Source of the DNA: UBA4782 sp034429195
Lineage (GTDB): Bacteria; Chloroflexota; Anaerolineae; Anaerolineales; Anaerolineaceae
NCBI GenBank assembly: GCA_034429195.1
Contig: DAOUGQ010000008.1
Coordinates: 1 to 6,881, forward strand
Direction: 5' to 3'
Length of the DNA: 6,881 bases
A program made the translations under genes and the position numbers. Below are positions 1 to 6,704 of the stretch, in pieces (within the stretch, counting starts at the first letter, position 1; every line of letters begins with the position of its first letter). The notes beneath the pieces were generated by a model. The model saw only the letters and a program-made list of their open reading frames with translations. It was not told where the DNA came from and made no database searches.

Positions 1-303
1 GGCGGTTGTATCATAGGTGATCTTGAACTGAGCAGCAGCCGTATTCCCGTTATTTGAAGCATCCACAGCCACATTCGCAGCGATATCCACTGTCACTTCG
101 CCATCTGCTGACGGGGTGATATCAGCGGTATAAATCTTTCCTGAGCCGAGAAGGTTGCCTGCCGTGCCGTTGCCTACGGTGATATCTGCCAGCTCAAATC
201 CTGTCATATCTTCACTGAAGGTGATGGTTACGGGGATGGGAGATGTTTTGGTAGGGCTGGTAGCGGTTGAAGATACTGCCACTGCTGGGGCGGTTGTATC
301 ATA
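1..303 (-). repeat. Ig-like domain unit bounded by a 15-base direct repeat
   Basis: The 15 bases at 1-15 recur exactly at 289-303, 288 bases (96 codons) apart and in the same frame. On the minus strand they encode the linker YDTTA that opens each Ig-like domain. The domain between them carries PVTITFSEDMTGF, LADITVGNGT, GSGKIYTADITP and DGEVTVDIA, which resembles bacterial Ig-like Big_12/Big_13-type repeats. The copy at the left edge suggests that another domain follows outside the window. The domain upstream of the linker at 303 is a different Ig type (FTAEDVTLSGSAGATN, VAVSGMTRDGTVVAAIA), so the array is not one simple duplicated unit. Confidence 0.75.
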
Positions 304-2199
304 AGTTACGGTATTATCAATGGTGCTGCTTACAGTATTAAGGTTATTCGCTACATCCAGTACTTTGTTCTCTGCGATTGCAGCAACGACAGTGCCATCC
401 CTGGTCATTCCACTGACTGCGACATTAAAAGCAGTGCCATCGTTGGGGGCGATCTGGCTGATCGCCACGTTGGTGGCTCCTGCAGAACCACTTAATGTTA
501 CATCTTCTGCTGTGAAACTGCTGATTTTAATGGGTTCATCAAATATTGCAGTAAAGTTGATGGCATTGGCATTGGAAGGATCGGATTGACCCGCTGCCTG
601 ATTGAGGGTAACGTTTATGGTGAACAAGCTGGGATAAGTACTACCATTGATCATTTTCCATATAGAGGGAAAACTCCATCCAACGAAGGATGTTTGTATT
701 TTCATTTCTGTGGTGGTGAGAGGAGTACCTCTGTCAGAATCTGTCAAACCCGAGACTGTCGAATCGTAGTAGCTGCTTGTTATTGCGTTAGCATTTGGGT
801 TTGCATTTGCGCCGACCAATCCACCATTGGTTCCGGTATCATGCACCCATGTCGGTGCACCATACAAGATGCCATCATTTCCCACAATTGAACTATCCTC
901 TATGTAACCACCCACACCAGGGTTATCTAGTTTCCAATACCCGATCAACCCAGATTCATTTCCAGTTAATTGTTTATATTTATCCGAAGAAATTTCCTCG
1001 GGTGTTCTTACTTTATTCCAGAATCTCACATCTGAAATATTGCCTCTAAAGAACATACAGGGGAATCCATAAAACTGATCGTTTCTTGCTCCTATGAAAA
1101 GCTCCTCTGTATTATCAGAAAACGGATCTGAAACAGATAGGGGAACGGTTGCTACCGTGCCCTTGTTTTCTACAGTATTTTGATAGATGTCCTGAAGAAT
1201 ACCATTCAGATAGACCCTTACTTCTCCGTAACCATTAGCCAAATGCCAGGTAGTTGCCACATGATTCCAGCCTGGCTGAAGTACATTATGAACATCATTA
1301 TATGCGGCTATATTTCCGCCAGCTTCTTGGGCTCGGTTAACTGGGATAAATCTAATACCATAAGTTCCTGATCCCCCACCGGTATGGATTTCAAAATTTT
1401 CTAACCCTTTTCCAACAATAAATGAAACATTATCCCATTCATTCGTATCAGAATCATTTTCTTTTATTGGAGTCCATTGGAACCATGCTTCGAGAGTGTA
1501 ATCGTCAATATCATATGCGACATTATGAGGGATGGAAATGTAATCGTCAATTCCATCAAACACAAGATAATTATTGGTGACAGCCCCCGATACTGTTGAA
1601 ACCGCATAGGTATTGGTCAGTGTTCCTGTACTATCGTTATTGCCTACCAGCCCACCAGCTTTATCCTTGCCAGAGACGGTTGCCATAGCATACGAATTAT
1701 AAATGGAACCACTGTTCGTTCCAACAAGACCACCAACCGATGTGGCACCAGAAATCACTCCCTGGGCAAAAACACTGCTGATCGTTCCCTTATTGGTGCC
1801 TGCCAGAATTCCCGCATTATCTGCTGCAGTAATATTGGCGTTCTTTATCTGCAAGTTACTGACGGATGCTCCAGTATCAATTACACCAAATAATCCCTGA
1901 TCACTGGTTTGTGTATTTGAGATGACAAGATTGAAAATGGTATGCCCTGCGCCAGTAAATGTACCAGTAAATGGTGTACTCGATGTGCCCAGCGGTGTCC
2001 AGACACCAATTACGCTCAAATCAATATCGTTCATCAGCATATAATTACCTGATAAACCCGCATTACGAATATTATTCAACTGTTCTGCGCTTGAAATCTC
2101 TATTACTGCAAAAGCCTGGACTGGGGTAGTAGAAAGCTGTGAAAAAAGAATCGCAAATATTGAAATCAGACCAACGATACTATGACGGGATTTTGCCAT
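1..2199 (-). CDS. Large secreted GLUG / LamG / Ig-like repeat surface protein (3' end beyond the window)
   Basis: I read 733 codons from the ATG at 2199 to the left edge without a stop, so the C-terminus is missing. Residues 1-29 form a signal peptide (basic start, hydrophobic core, cleavage expected after VQA). Residues 30-110 match the N-terminal segment common in GLUG proteins (AEQLNNIRN, NDIDLS, WTPLGT, FTGTFTGAGHTI), expected to fold as a beta-helix. GLUG repeats follow, with core motifs GILAG at 130-134 and GGLVG at 156-160 and 182-186. A LamG-like domain occupies about 211-452 (FDGIDDYISIP, LEAWFQW, GWNHVATTW, RVYLNG, ISDVRFWNKVRTPEEI, GLIGYWKLD). A last GLUG repeat (GGLVG 459-463) and the family's closing segment (SSYYDSTVSG, LTTTEM, FVGWSF) come next, then two Ig-like domains at about 526-632 and 634-729. 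The role is inferred: cell-surface adhesion or glycan binding. No sorting signal or SLH domain is visible because the end lies outside. AGGTGG sits 5-6 bases before the start. Confidence 0.93.
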   Translation of the reverse strand, partial: MAKSRHSIVGLISIFAILFSQLSTTPVQAFAVIEISSAEQLNNIRNAGLSGNYMLMNDIDLSVIGVWTPLGTSSTPFTGTFTGAGHTIFNLVISNTQTSDQGLFGVIDTGASVSNLQIKNANITAADNAGILAGTNKGTISSVFAQGVISGATSVGGLVGTNSGSIYNSYAMATVSGKDKAGGLVGNNDSTGTLTNTYAVSTVSGAVTNNYLVFDGIDDYISIPHNVAYDIDDYTLEAWFQWTPIKENDSDTNEWDNVSFIVGKGLENFEIHTGGGSGTYGIRFIPVNRAQEAGGNIAAYNDVHNVLQPGWNHVATTWHLANGYGEVRVYLNGILQDIYQNTVENKGTVATVPLSVSDPFSDNTEELFIGARNDQFYGFPCMFFRGNISDVRFWNKVRTPEEISSDKYKQLTGNESGLIGYWKLDNPGVGGYIEDSSIVGNDGILYGAPTWVHDTGTNGGLVGANANPNANAITSSYYDSTVSGLTDSDRGTPLTTTEMKIQTSFVGWSFPSIWKMINGSTYPSLFTINVTLNQAAGQSDPSNANAINFTAIFDEPIKISSFTAEDVTLSGSAGATNVAISQIAPNDGTAFNVAVSGMTRDGTVVAAIAENKVLDVANNLNTVSSTIDNTVTYDTTAPAVAVSSTATSPTKTSPIPVTITFSEDMTGFELADITVGNGTAGNLLGSGKIYTADITPSADGEVTVDIAANVAVDASNNGNTAAAQFKITYDTTA

Positions 2200-2243
2200 G
2201 ATGTCCACCTTGGAGACGTAAGAAAAATAGTAAATATTTTGTT

Positions 2244-2272
2244 ATTGTATAATAAAAATAAAATTAGAACAA
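2244..2272 (-). promoter_or_regulatory. Predicted sigma-70-type promoter of the surface protein gene
   Basis: On the minus strand TTGTTC (2272-2267) is followed after exactly 17 bases by TACAAT (2249-2244), one base off the -10 consensus. The -35 matches only in its first three bases. Transcription would begin near 2237 and leave a leader of about 38 bases before the ATG at 2199, containing the AAGGTGG ribosome binding site at 2205-2211. The whole stretch 2220-2310 is very AT-rich, so chance -10 matches are likely. Nothing else is recognisable in 2273-2438. Confidence 0.5.
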
Positions 2273-2438
2273 ATTTAATTTACGTTGTTAATTTGTTAAA
2301 TAATCAGTTAGTTAGGTTTGATTATTCGGAAATCTGGATTCCGGATTGAGTGTCTCAAAGAAATCATGTTTTTTCAAATGACACCCTGATTTCGTCACGG
2401 AATAAAGAACTTACCATGAAATCTATCGTAGATGAAAA

Positions 2439-2879
2439 TTAATTTTCCTGACCAGATAAAAAGCTCTCAATATCAAAAATAAACCTGCAATCCTCACGAT
2501 CTATTTGATAGGTTAATGCATTTAGATCATTTAAATCCGGGTTATTGACTAAGATATGTTCAATGATCGCATCGGCCCCTTTGATCGATGGATCAATAGA
2601 GTATTTATTCCAGTTATTCTCCTTGGTTAAATTCCAAAATTTTTCTTGAATATTTTGTTATACCCAGCCAACTAAACTTCAGACCTGTAAGTCTCATGAA
2701 GAAAGACAATTGCGTTTTTAAGATTTCGCTGTTTTAAGGATTCGGGATTAACAGAAAAGCAGTTCATACATCTCATTATGAATTGCAAACATCGTTTCAC
2801 TTTTATCATATTCTGAATAAAAAAGGCATACAGGAAGATGATCAACAGAAATTGAATCTAGAGAGGGTTCATGAGATAA
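2439..2879 (-). pseudogene. Decayed gene of unrecognised family
   Basis: Three overlapping or adjacent open stretches read in the same direction with coding-like composition but no continuous frame. Piece 1 (2879-2748) includes HEPSLDSISVDHLPV and SETMFAIHNEMYELLF. Piece 2 (2752-2672, next frame) includes NPESLKQRNLKNAIVFLHETY. Piece 3 (2657-2439, the frame of piece 1) includes QEKFWNLTKENNWNKYSID, GADAIIEHILVNNPDLND and DREDCRFIFDIESFL, ending in TAA. Joined, they give about 145 residues, acidic and helical looking. Piece 3 has no ATG, GTG or TTG start of its own, which argues for a broken gene rather than a short intact one. I recognise no family. At least two frame breaks are needed. Its upstream end abuts the promoter of the HD gene on the opposite strand. 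Confidence 0.5.
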
Positions 2880-2880
2880 T
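2852..2880 (+). promoter_or_regulatory. Predicted sigma-70 promoter of the HD-domain gene
   Basis: TTGAAT at 2852-2857 (four of six consensus bases) and GATAAT at 2875-2880 (five of six) are separated by exactly 17 bases. Transcription should start near 2887, giving a leader of about 20-40 bases before the candidate start codons at 2908 and 2926. No operator-like inverted repeat overlaps it. Confidence 0.6.
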
Positions 2881-2925
2881 CAGATAGAAGAAAAAAATTA
2901 AGTTGGTATGTTAAAGAGAGATAAT

Positions 2926-3729
2926 ATGACGGTAGAGCAAAGAAAGTACTCACACATTGATATCCGAGTTCCAGCGAATAAGAATAGTCTGGTGGCGAAA
3001 GCCCTTGAACTGATCAACGATGATGTTGAAATCAAAACTTTATGGCGAGTGATCAATATCAATGCCATTGACCGGCTCGGAATGTCTGATCACGGGGTGG
3101 TTCATTTTCAAATCGTATCCAACATTGCAATGCGTCTGGCTCGCATCCTTGATAAGAACAAGGTGGCAATGTCGGTTACACAAAACTATGGTCTCTCATA
3201 CGACCATGCGGAATTGATCATTCTATTAGCCAGTCTCTTTCATGATCTTGGTATGACCATCAGCCGTGAAGGGCATGAGGAATTCAGCCTGATCCTTGCG
3301 AATGGTATCCTGCATCGGATCCTGGACTTCTTGTCCGTTGAAGAAAGAACAATCATCACATCAGAGACACTGCATGCCATCATTGCTCACCGAAGCGGTG
3401 GAATGCCTTACACGATCGAAGCTGGCATTGTACGTGTAGCAGATGCTCTGGATATGAGCGAGGGCCGCTCCCGCATCCCTTATCAGGCAGGCAAAATGGA
3501 TATCCATTCTGTATCTGCTGCAGCGATCAATAAGGTGGATATCCTGGAAGGAACAGATAGCCCCATTCAAATCAACATCTGGATGAACAACAATGCTGGG
3601 ATTTTTCAGGTGGATGAGCTGCTGCGGCGCAAGTTGCTTGGGTCTGGGATCGAAAAATACGTAACCGTTTGTGCTTATCTTGTTGAGGGAGATGAAAAAC
3701 GACTGATCAAGGAGTTTATATCCTCATAA
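2926..3729 (+). CDS. Stand-alone HD-domain metal-dependent phosphohydrolase
   Basis: This is a 267-residue cytoplasmic protein of the HD superfamily, whose members use one or two metal ions to hydrolyse phosphoester bonds, often in nucleotides or cyclic dinucleotides. The substrate cannot be told from sequence. Counting from the ATG at 2926, the metal-ligand pattern is His56 (SDHG), His106-Asp107 (LFHDLGM), His117 (EGHEEF), His150 and His155 (LHAIIAHRSGG), and Asp173 (VADALDMSEG). The block GRSRIPYQAG and the C-terminal segment MNNNAGIFQVDELL look like those of short single-domain HD proteins grouped, from memory, around COG3294. There is no fused sensor or GGDEF domain. The in-frame ATG at 2908 would add six residues; I prefer 2926 because AAAGAGAG (2913-2920) sits five bases before it. 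The gene is monocistronic, with its own promoter and terminator. Confidence 0.9.
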   Translation: MTVEQRKYSHIDIRVPANKNSLVAKALELINDDVEIKTLWRVININAIDRLGMSDHGVVHFQIVSNIAMRLARILDKNKVAMSVTQNYGLSYDHAELIILLASLFHDLGMTISREGHEEFSLILANGILHRILDFLSVEERTIITSETLHAIIAHRSGGMPYTIEAGIVRVADALDMSEGRSRIPYQAGKMDIHSVSAAAINKVDILEGTDSPIQINIWMNNNAGIFQVDELLRRKLLGSGIEKYVTVCAYLVEGDEKRLIKEFISS

Positions 3730-3775
3730 ATCTCTTTACAATCTCTCATGTAAAATTTTTGTAGGGACTTGTAGA

Positions 3776-3816
3776 AAAGCAGAGTACTCTCGTTGATGAA
3801 GAGAGTGCTCTGCTTT
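3776..3816. terminator. Strong hairpin terminator between convergent genes
   Basis: Arms at 3776-3791 and 3801-3816 form a 16-base-pair stem with a single G-U pair and a nine-base loop. The right arm ends in TTT followed by ATTG. On the minus strand the stem is followed by TTTT. It lies 46 bases after the stop of the HD gene and 50 bases beyond the stop of the convergent hydrolase gene, so it probably terminates both transcripts. The T tracts are short, so efficiency rests on the long stem. Confidence 0.85.
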
Positions 3817-3866
3817 ATTGTAATGATTCTACAAAGAATATCTGGTTATTCAACCATGTAATGAGT

Positions 3867-5168
3867 CTAATAACTGTCATTCGAGGAGAACGGACAAATA
3901 TTTTTAAGATAGCAATCGAAAAATTCTACAGCCAATTTATTGATAGTAGTTAGAGAATACCTGGCATCCATGCTTGCCCTCTGACCATCGATAACCCGAG
4001 TTAAAAATGGGCTTGAGAGCGCAAGGTCTGTTAATGTCATGTGTCTGGCGCCTTTGAAATGGATATTAAAAGAAATCGCATCGTCATTGGTTAGCAAATC
4101 TGCATTTTCAGCATATTGAGGTAAATCTTCAAGACGGTCCCAGGTACTATCAGAATAGATATTTAGAATAGGAATTGGAAAAGTTTCTTCATTCCATACG
4201 AATTCATCATTCTTAACTCCAACGATGTCACCCAGAAAGGGCGATTCTAATGCCATTACAGCGTCAACATCATTGCGCATTCTCGCAACAGATAGCACTG
4301 CAGATCCACCTAATGAATGTCCCATCAGTCCAATCCTTGATGGATTAACTAGTTTTAGAACGGTATCCTTCGAACCAGAATTGGTCTTTGCTATTATGTG
4401 TTCGATCACAAAATTTATGTCACTTGCTCGTATCCCCATCCATTTTTGATAGTATTCGAAACTTAGCTGTTTATTAGTATGGGCATCTTCAGAAATTACT
4501 TCAGAAAAAAATCCTTTATCCAGCAAAGAAAGATTTCCTTCAATGTCAGTAGAAAACAAGCTCTGATATGTATGGTCAATTGAACACACCACATATCCAT
4601 TACTTGCCAGTTCCTTATATAAAGATAAATTACTGGTTCTTATTCCAAACGAACCATGTGAAAATATGAGCAGTGGGAATTTTCCGTTTGAAGTTTTTGG
4701 AAACCAGTATTGAACAGTAATTTTCCTGTATTGATTTGCGTCTGAGTAGGTTTCTATACGATTAGAGTCGATGTAAGTATCAATTTTTGTCTCAACATCA
4801 AATTTTCCGGTAGGTTTTAAGGGCGAATATTGTGGGAAAATAAGAGCCGGGGTAAGTGTGATCAACGCCAGGAGACTCATAAAAATGGCATTTCCAATAA
4901 TTCGCCTTCTATTAAAAGTCCTATGTGTTTGATTTTTTCGAAACAATGAGATGGTACCGAGAATTGCCCAGATCAGCAATAAACAAGCAAATCCATACCA
5001 GCGAAAATTCCAATGAATTAATGAAGTAATGATCATTAACCCAAAAGTGAAGAATAAACTTATCCGGAATATACTTCTGACCTTTTGTTGATTAGATTTC
5101 GATATGATGCAAAACATTGCGCATAGAATTTCAGATAAAAATAAAAACACAAGTAAAAAGATTTCCAA
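3867..5168 (-). CDS. Membrane-anchored alpha/beta hydrolase, PAF-acetylhydrolase-like
   Basis: From the TTG at 5168 this is 433 residues. Four hydrophobic segments at about 2-24, 33-52, 56-75 and 89-111 anchor it in the membrane, with the hydrolase domain from about 125 on. The domain reads like the PAF-acetylhydrolase family (PF03403 type): VQYWFPKT, PLLIFSHGSFG (oxyanion region), LASNGYVVCSIDHTY, GIRASDINFVIEHI, nucleophile elbow GHSLGG with Ser285, ILNIYSDS with probable acid Asp340, and ARHMTLTDL with catalytic His376. It should cleave a small ester or a lipid acyl chain; the substrate is unknown. The frame stays open up to 5306 with no ATG before the first membrane helix. TTG at 5228 lacks a spaced ribosome binding site, whereas TTG at 5168 is preceded by AGGAGAGG (5174-5181) and begins exactly at helix 1, so I chose it. 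It has no operon partner and converges on the HD gene. Confidence 0.88.
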   Translation of the reverse strand: MEIFLLVFLFLSEILCAMFCIISKSNQQKVRSIFRISLFFTFGLMIITSLIHWNFRWYGFACLLLIWAILGTISLFRKNQTHRTFNRRRIIGNAIFMSLLALITLTPALIFPQYSPLKPTGKFDVETKIDTYIDSNRIETYSDANQYRKITVQYWFPKTSNGKFPLLIFSHGSFGIRTSNLSLYKELASNGYVVCSIDHTYQSLFSTDIEGNLSLLDKGFFSEVISEDAHTNKQLSFEYYQKWMGIRASDINFVIEHIIAKTNSGSKDTVLKLVNPSRIGLMGHSLGGSAVLSVARMRNDVDAVMALESPFLGDIVGVKNDEFVWNEETFPIPILNIYSDSTWDRLEDLPQYAENADLLTNDDAISFNIHFKGARHMTLTDLALSSPFLTRVIDGQRASMDARYSLTTINKLAVEFFDCYLKNICPFSSNDSY

Positions 5169-5173
5169 TTCTT

Positions 5174-5181
5174 CCTCTCCT
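5174..5181 (-). promoter_or_regulatory. Shine-Dalgarno sequence deciding the hydrolase start
   Basis: On the minus strand AGGAGAGG is followed by five bases and then TTG at 5168. It is the best ribosome binding site near the 5' end of the gene, and translation from there places the first membrane helix at residue 2. The alternative TTG at 5228 has only CAGG almost touching the start codon. Confidence 0.65.
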
Positions 5182-5249
5182 GTAAAGTAGGACAATATTT
5201 TAGTCAGTAATCTTAACCGAAAAGGCAAACCTGAAGTATTTTCAGGGAC

Positions 5250-5255
5250 ATTATA
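5250..5255 (-). promoter_or_regulatory. Possible -10 element upstream of the hydrolase
   Basis: The minus strand shows a perfect TATAAT here, but the sequence 17-18 bases further upstream (TTCTCG) is a poor -35. If used, transcription would begin near 5243 and leave about 75 bases of leader before the TTG at 5168. No other feature is recognisable between 5182 and 5407. Confidence 0.3.
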
Positions 5256-5407
5256 AAGGATGCTGATCTGGCTCGAGAAGAAGATAATCTTTTCCTGGTA
5301 AGCATTTTAGAAATGGATACTCGAAGCATAAGTATCTTCTCATTTTTTTTCAGAGCAATTAGGTGGGAGGAGAAAGCTAGTCAGGTATTGAATCCAAAGC
5401 CCACCGA

Positions 5408-5868
5408 CTGGAGAAGTGAATACCCTCCACCTGGAATACGCATACTTGGTTATGAGTTGATGTACGATCTTTACCCCTTCTCCATTTGCTTCCTCAGCAG
5501 ATTGCAGAGGATTTTTCAAGGGTTTTAGGTTTTTTTAGGACCGAATCCCGAATACCCTCCCACATTTGCGATTCCTGCCGTATAGCCAAATAACCTGCAA
5601 ATTATCACACCTCTGGAATCGTGATTTAATTGCTGTAACTTTCCTCTAGTAAGGTATTGTGAACCCGGTGCGTCAGGGTCAAGTTTTCCTTCTTCAACCA
5701 GATTCATGATCTCCCAGGTTTTCATTGTTTTTGAAGTTGAGCCTGGTTGAAATACGTGGTTTCTATTACAGGAATTGCTTTCTGACGATCAGTGACTCCA
5801 TAACCCTGTAAATAGACGACCTTCCCGTCATGAATGAGTCCAACAGCAGTTCCACGCTTTCTCCTAAT
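5408..5868 (-). pseudogene. Broken serine beta-lactamase-family hydrolase (N-terminal part)
   Basis: Read on the minus strand, successive frames rebuild the start of a class C-like / penicillin-binding serine hydrolase (Beta-lactamase family, PF00144 type). Piece 1 (5868-5753) gives RRKRGTAVGLIHDGKVVY, LQGYGVTDRQ and ETT. After a one-base frame slip, piece 2 (5752-5525) gives FQPGSTSKT with the catalytic S-x-x-K motif, then IMNLVEEGKLDPDAP, YLTRGKLQ, CRLFGYTAGI and GGYSGFGP. Further slips lead to TLEKS, SAEEANGEGVKIVHQ, TKYAY and, after one extra base, YSGGGYSLLQ ending at 5408. The pieces follow the family order closely but cover only about 155 of the usual 350 or more residues. There is no continuous frame and the C-terminal half is gone or unrecognisable, so this is a remnant, not a functional enzyme. 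Confidence 0.75.
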
Positions 5869-5927
5869 TACAAGTAAGCAAAAAAGCCTCTTCTGGCAGT
5901 GGAAAGTGCAACATTTTTTCTTACTTT

Positions 5928-5979
5928 CTTATGCCCTCATGACTGATCTTAATTTATACCTGTAAATGAGACTCGGTCC
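5928..5979 (-). repeat. Degenerate repeat copy A: former protein C-terminus
   Basis: These 52 bases align without gaps to 6653-6704; by hand I count 38 identities. On the minus strand this copy reads GPSLIYRYKLRSVMRA followed by TAA, against GPSRMYGYKFRPVMRA plus TAA in the other copy. Most differences fall at third codon positions, as expected for a sequence that once coded protein. Here the reading frame is closed just upstream by stop codons, so no intact gene ends here. The family is not recognised. Confidence 0.6.
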
Positions 5980-6037
5980 ATATTTGGGCGGTAAGGGTTA
6001 TTATCTATTCGATAGTATTCCTTGCTACCGGGCAACG

Positions 6038-6324
6038 TCATTGATTCTTCAAATAGATCTGTTGATTGATAGCGTTTATGGTTTTCTGGCACATACTCAC
6101 CGGTGCTTTTCCGAAGTATCGCCAGGCAAACCCGTGTAAAACCAATTAAGGAAAAGCTTCTCCCGGGCAATCAGATGCGCAAGAAGATTTTTAACCGACC
6201 AGATTCCAGTAATTCCGGGCATGAGCATATCTTCTGCACTCGGGACAGTCAGATTTTTCTCCAATCGTCTCCGTTTAGTGTAAATGTCTTTCAGAAGCTG
6301 GTTTTAGCTGGTCTGTTTTGCCAT
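6038..6324 (-). pseudogene. Broken DinB / ClbS-like four-helix protein gene
   Basis: An ATG at 6324 opens MAKQTS, then a stop at 6304-6306. The same frame continues with NQLLKDIYTKRRRLEKNL, PGITGIWSVKNLLAHLIARE, KLFLNWFYTGLPGDTSEK and ends at a TGA at 6097. The next frame picks up APVSMCQKTINAINQQIYLKNQ, stopping at 6038. The order (helix 1, GxWSVKxxLAHL, LNWxxxGLPG, INAINQQIY) is that of the ClbS/DfsB branch of the DinB-like superfamily, metal-binding helical bundles found in diverse stress-related proteins. The family usually has about 160-170 residues, so the last third is missing or scrambled. One nonsense codon plus one frameshift make it a pseudogene. An alternative frame open over 5949-6170 is a shadow of it. 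Confidence 0.7.
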
Positions 6325-6537
6325 TGTATCTTACTTCTGACGACAACTTGCTTGCTTATACCTGCTCAATAACTTGCGTTAATGGTGCCGGGTATGAGTG
6401 TGGACTCTGTTTGCTGCACTATTCCGCAGGCACTCTTGGAAGCATGGAAAGCTTGACACCAATACTAAATATTTGAGATGAATATTTCCCCTTCTTCCAT
6501 AATGAATATAATAGATATGTTTTATTCCAATATGACT
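6325..6537. other. Region without recognisable genes
   Basis: I see no gene with family motifs on either strand here. A 63-codon minus-strand frame (6570-6379) crosses the terminator hairpin and has no recognisable motif, so I discount it. The right part is AT-rich and could hold the promoter of the broken DinB-like gene, but no convincing -35/-10 pair is present. Confidence 0.4.
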
Positions 6538-6566
6538 AAAAAGCGCTCCCCAATCTTGGAGAGCAC
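6538..6566 (-). terminator. Intrinsic terminator, minus strand
   Basis: On the minus strand GTGCTCTCC (6566-6558) pairs with GGGGAGCGC (6551-6543) across a six-base loop, nine pairs including two G-U pairs, followed directly by five T (6542-6538). It would end a transcript arriving from the right edge. No intact gene is left there, so it is probably a leftover of a lost gene. Confidence 0.7.
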
Positions 6567-6581
6567 TCAAAAATTCTGGGT

Positions 6582-6611
6582 GTTAAGCTCAAACTGAAGG
6601 CTGGAACTTAA
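6582..6611 (-). repeat. Partial repeat copy C
   Basis: These 30 bases match the first part of copy B (6653-6682) at about 20 positions, with TTAAGCTC and GGAACTTA identical. On the minus strand one frame reads FKFQPSV before a stop, echoing YKFRPVM of copy B. It lies 71 bases from copy B, next to the terminator at 6538-6566. The match is short, so descent from the same element is likely but not certain. Confidence 0.4.
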
Positions 6612-6652
6612 ATCTGCTTTCACACTCTACAGATATTTATAAATATAGAGGT

Positions 6653-6704
6653 CTTAAGCTCTCATCACCGGCCGGAACTTATACCCATACATACGACTCG
6701 GTCC
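6653..6704 (-). repeat. Degenerate repeat copy B: former protein C-terminus
   Basis: This is the partner of the copy at 5928-5979, ungapped over 52 bases with 38 identities. The minus strand encodes GPSRMYGYKFRPVMRA and a TAA. A stop codon lies a few codons upstream in the same frame, so only the tail is left. Upstream sequence to the right edge (6705-6881) shows no gene; it is AT-rich with a few short inverted repeats, including the palindrome GGTAATTACC at 6777-6786 and TTACC/GGTAA at 6733-6749. Confidence 0.6.

Noticed and set aside
320..1900. Several plus-strand open frames of 60-100 codons
   Set aside because: They lie antisense to the continuous 733-codon surface-protein frame, have low-complexity or unnatural composition and no recognisable motif or ribosome binding site.
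3361..3570. 69-codon minus-strand frame
   Set aside because: It is antisense to the most conserved part of the HD-domain gene and has no independent coding signal.
4225..4449. 74-codon plus-strand frame
   Set aside because: It is antisense to the nucleophile region of the hydrolase, which is clearly coding on the minus strand.
5313..5528. 71-codon plus-strand frame
   Set aside because: It is antisense to the broken beta-lactamase-family gene, whose family motifs appear only on the minus strand.
5949..6170. 73-codon minus-strand frame as a separate gene
   Set aside because: Its first half overlaps the DinB-like motifs, which are read in the other two frames, and its own product matches nothing I recognise.
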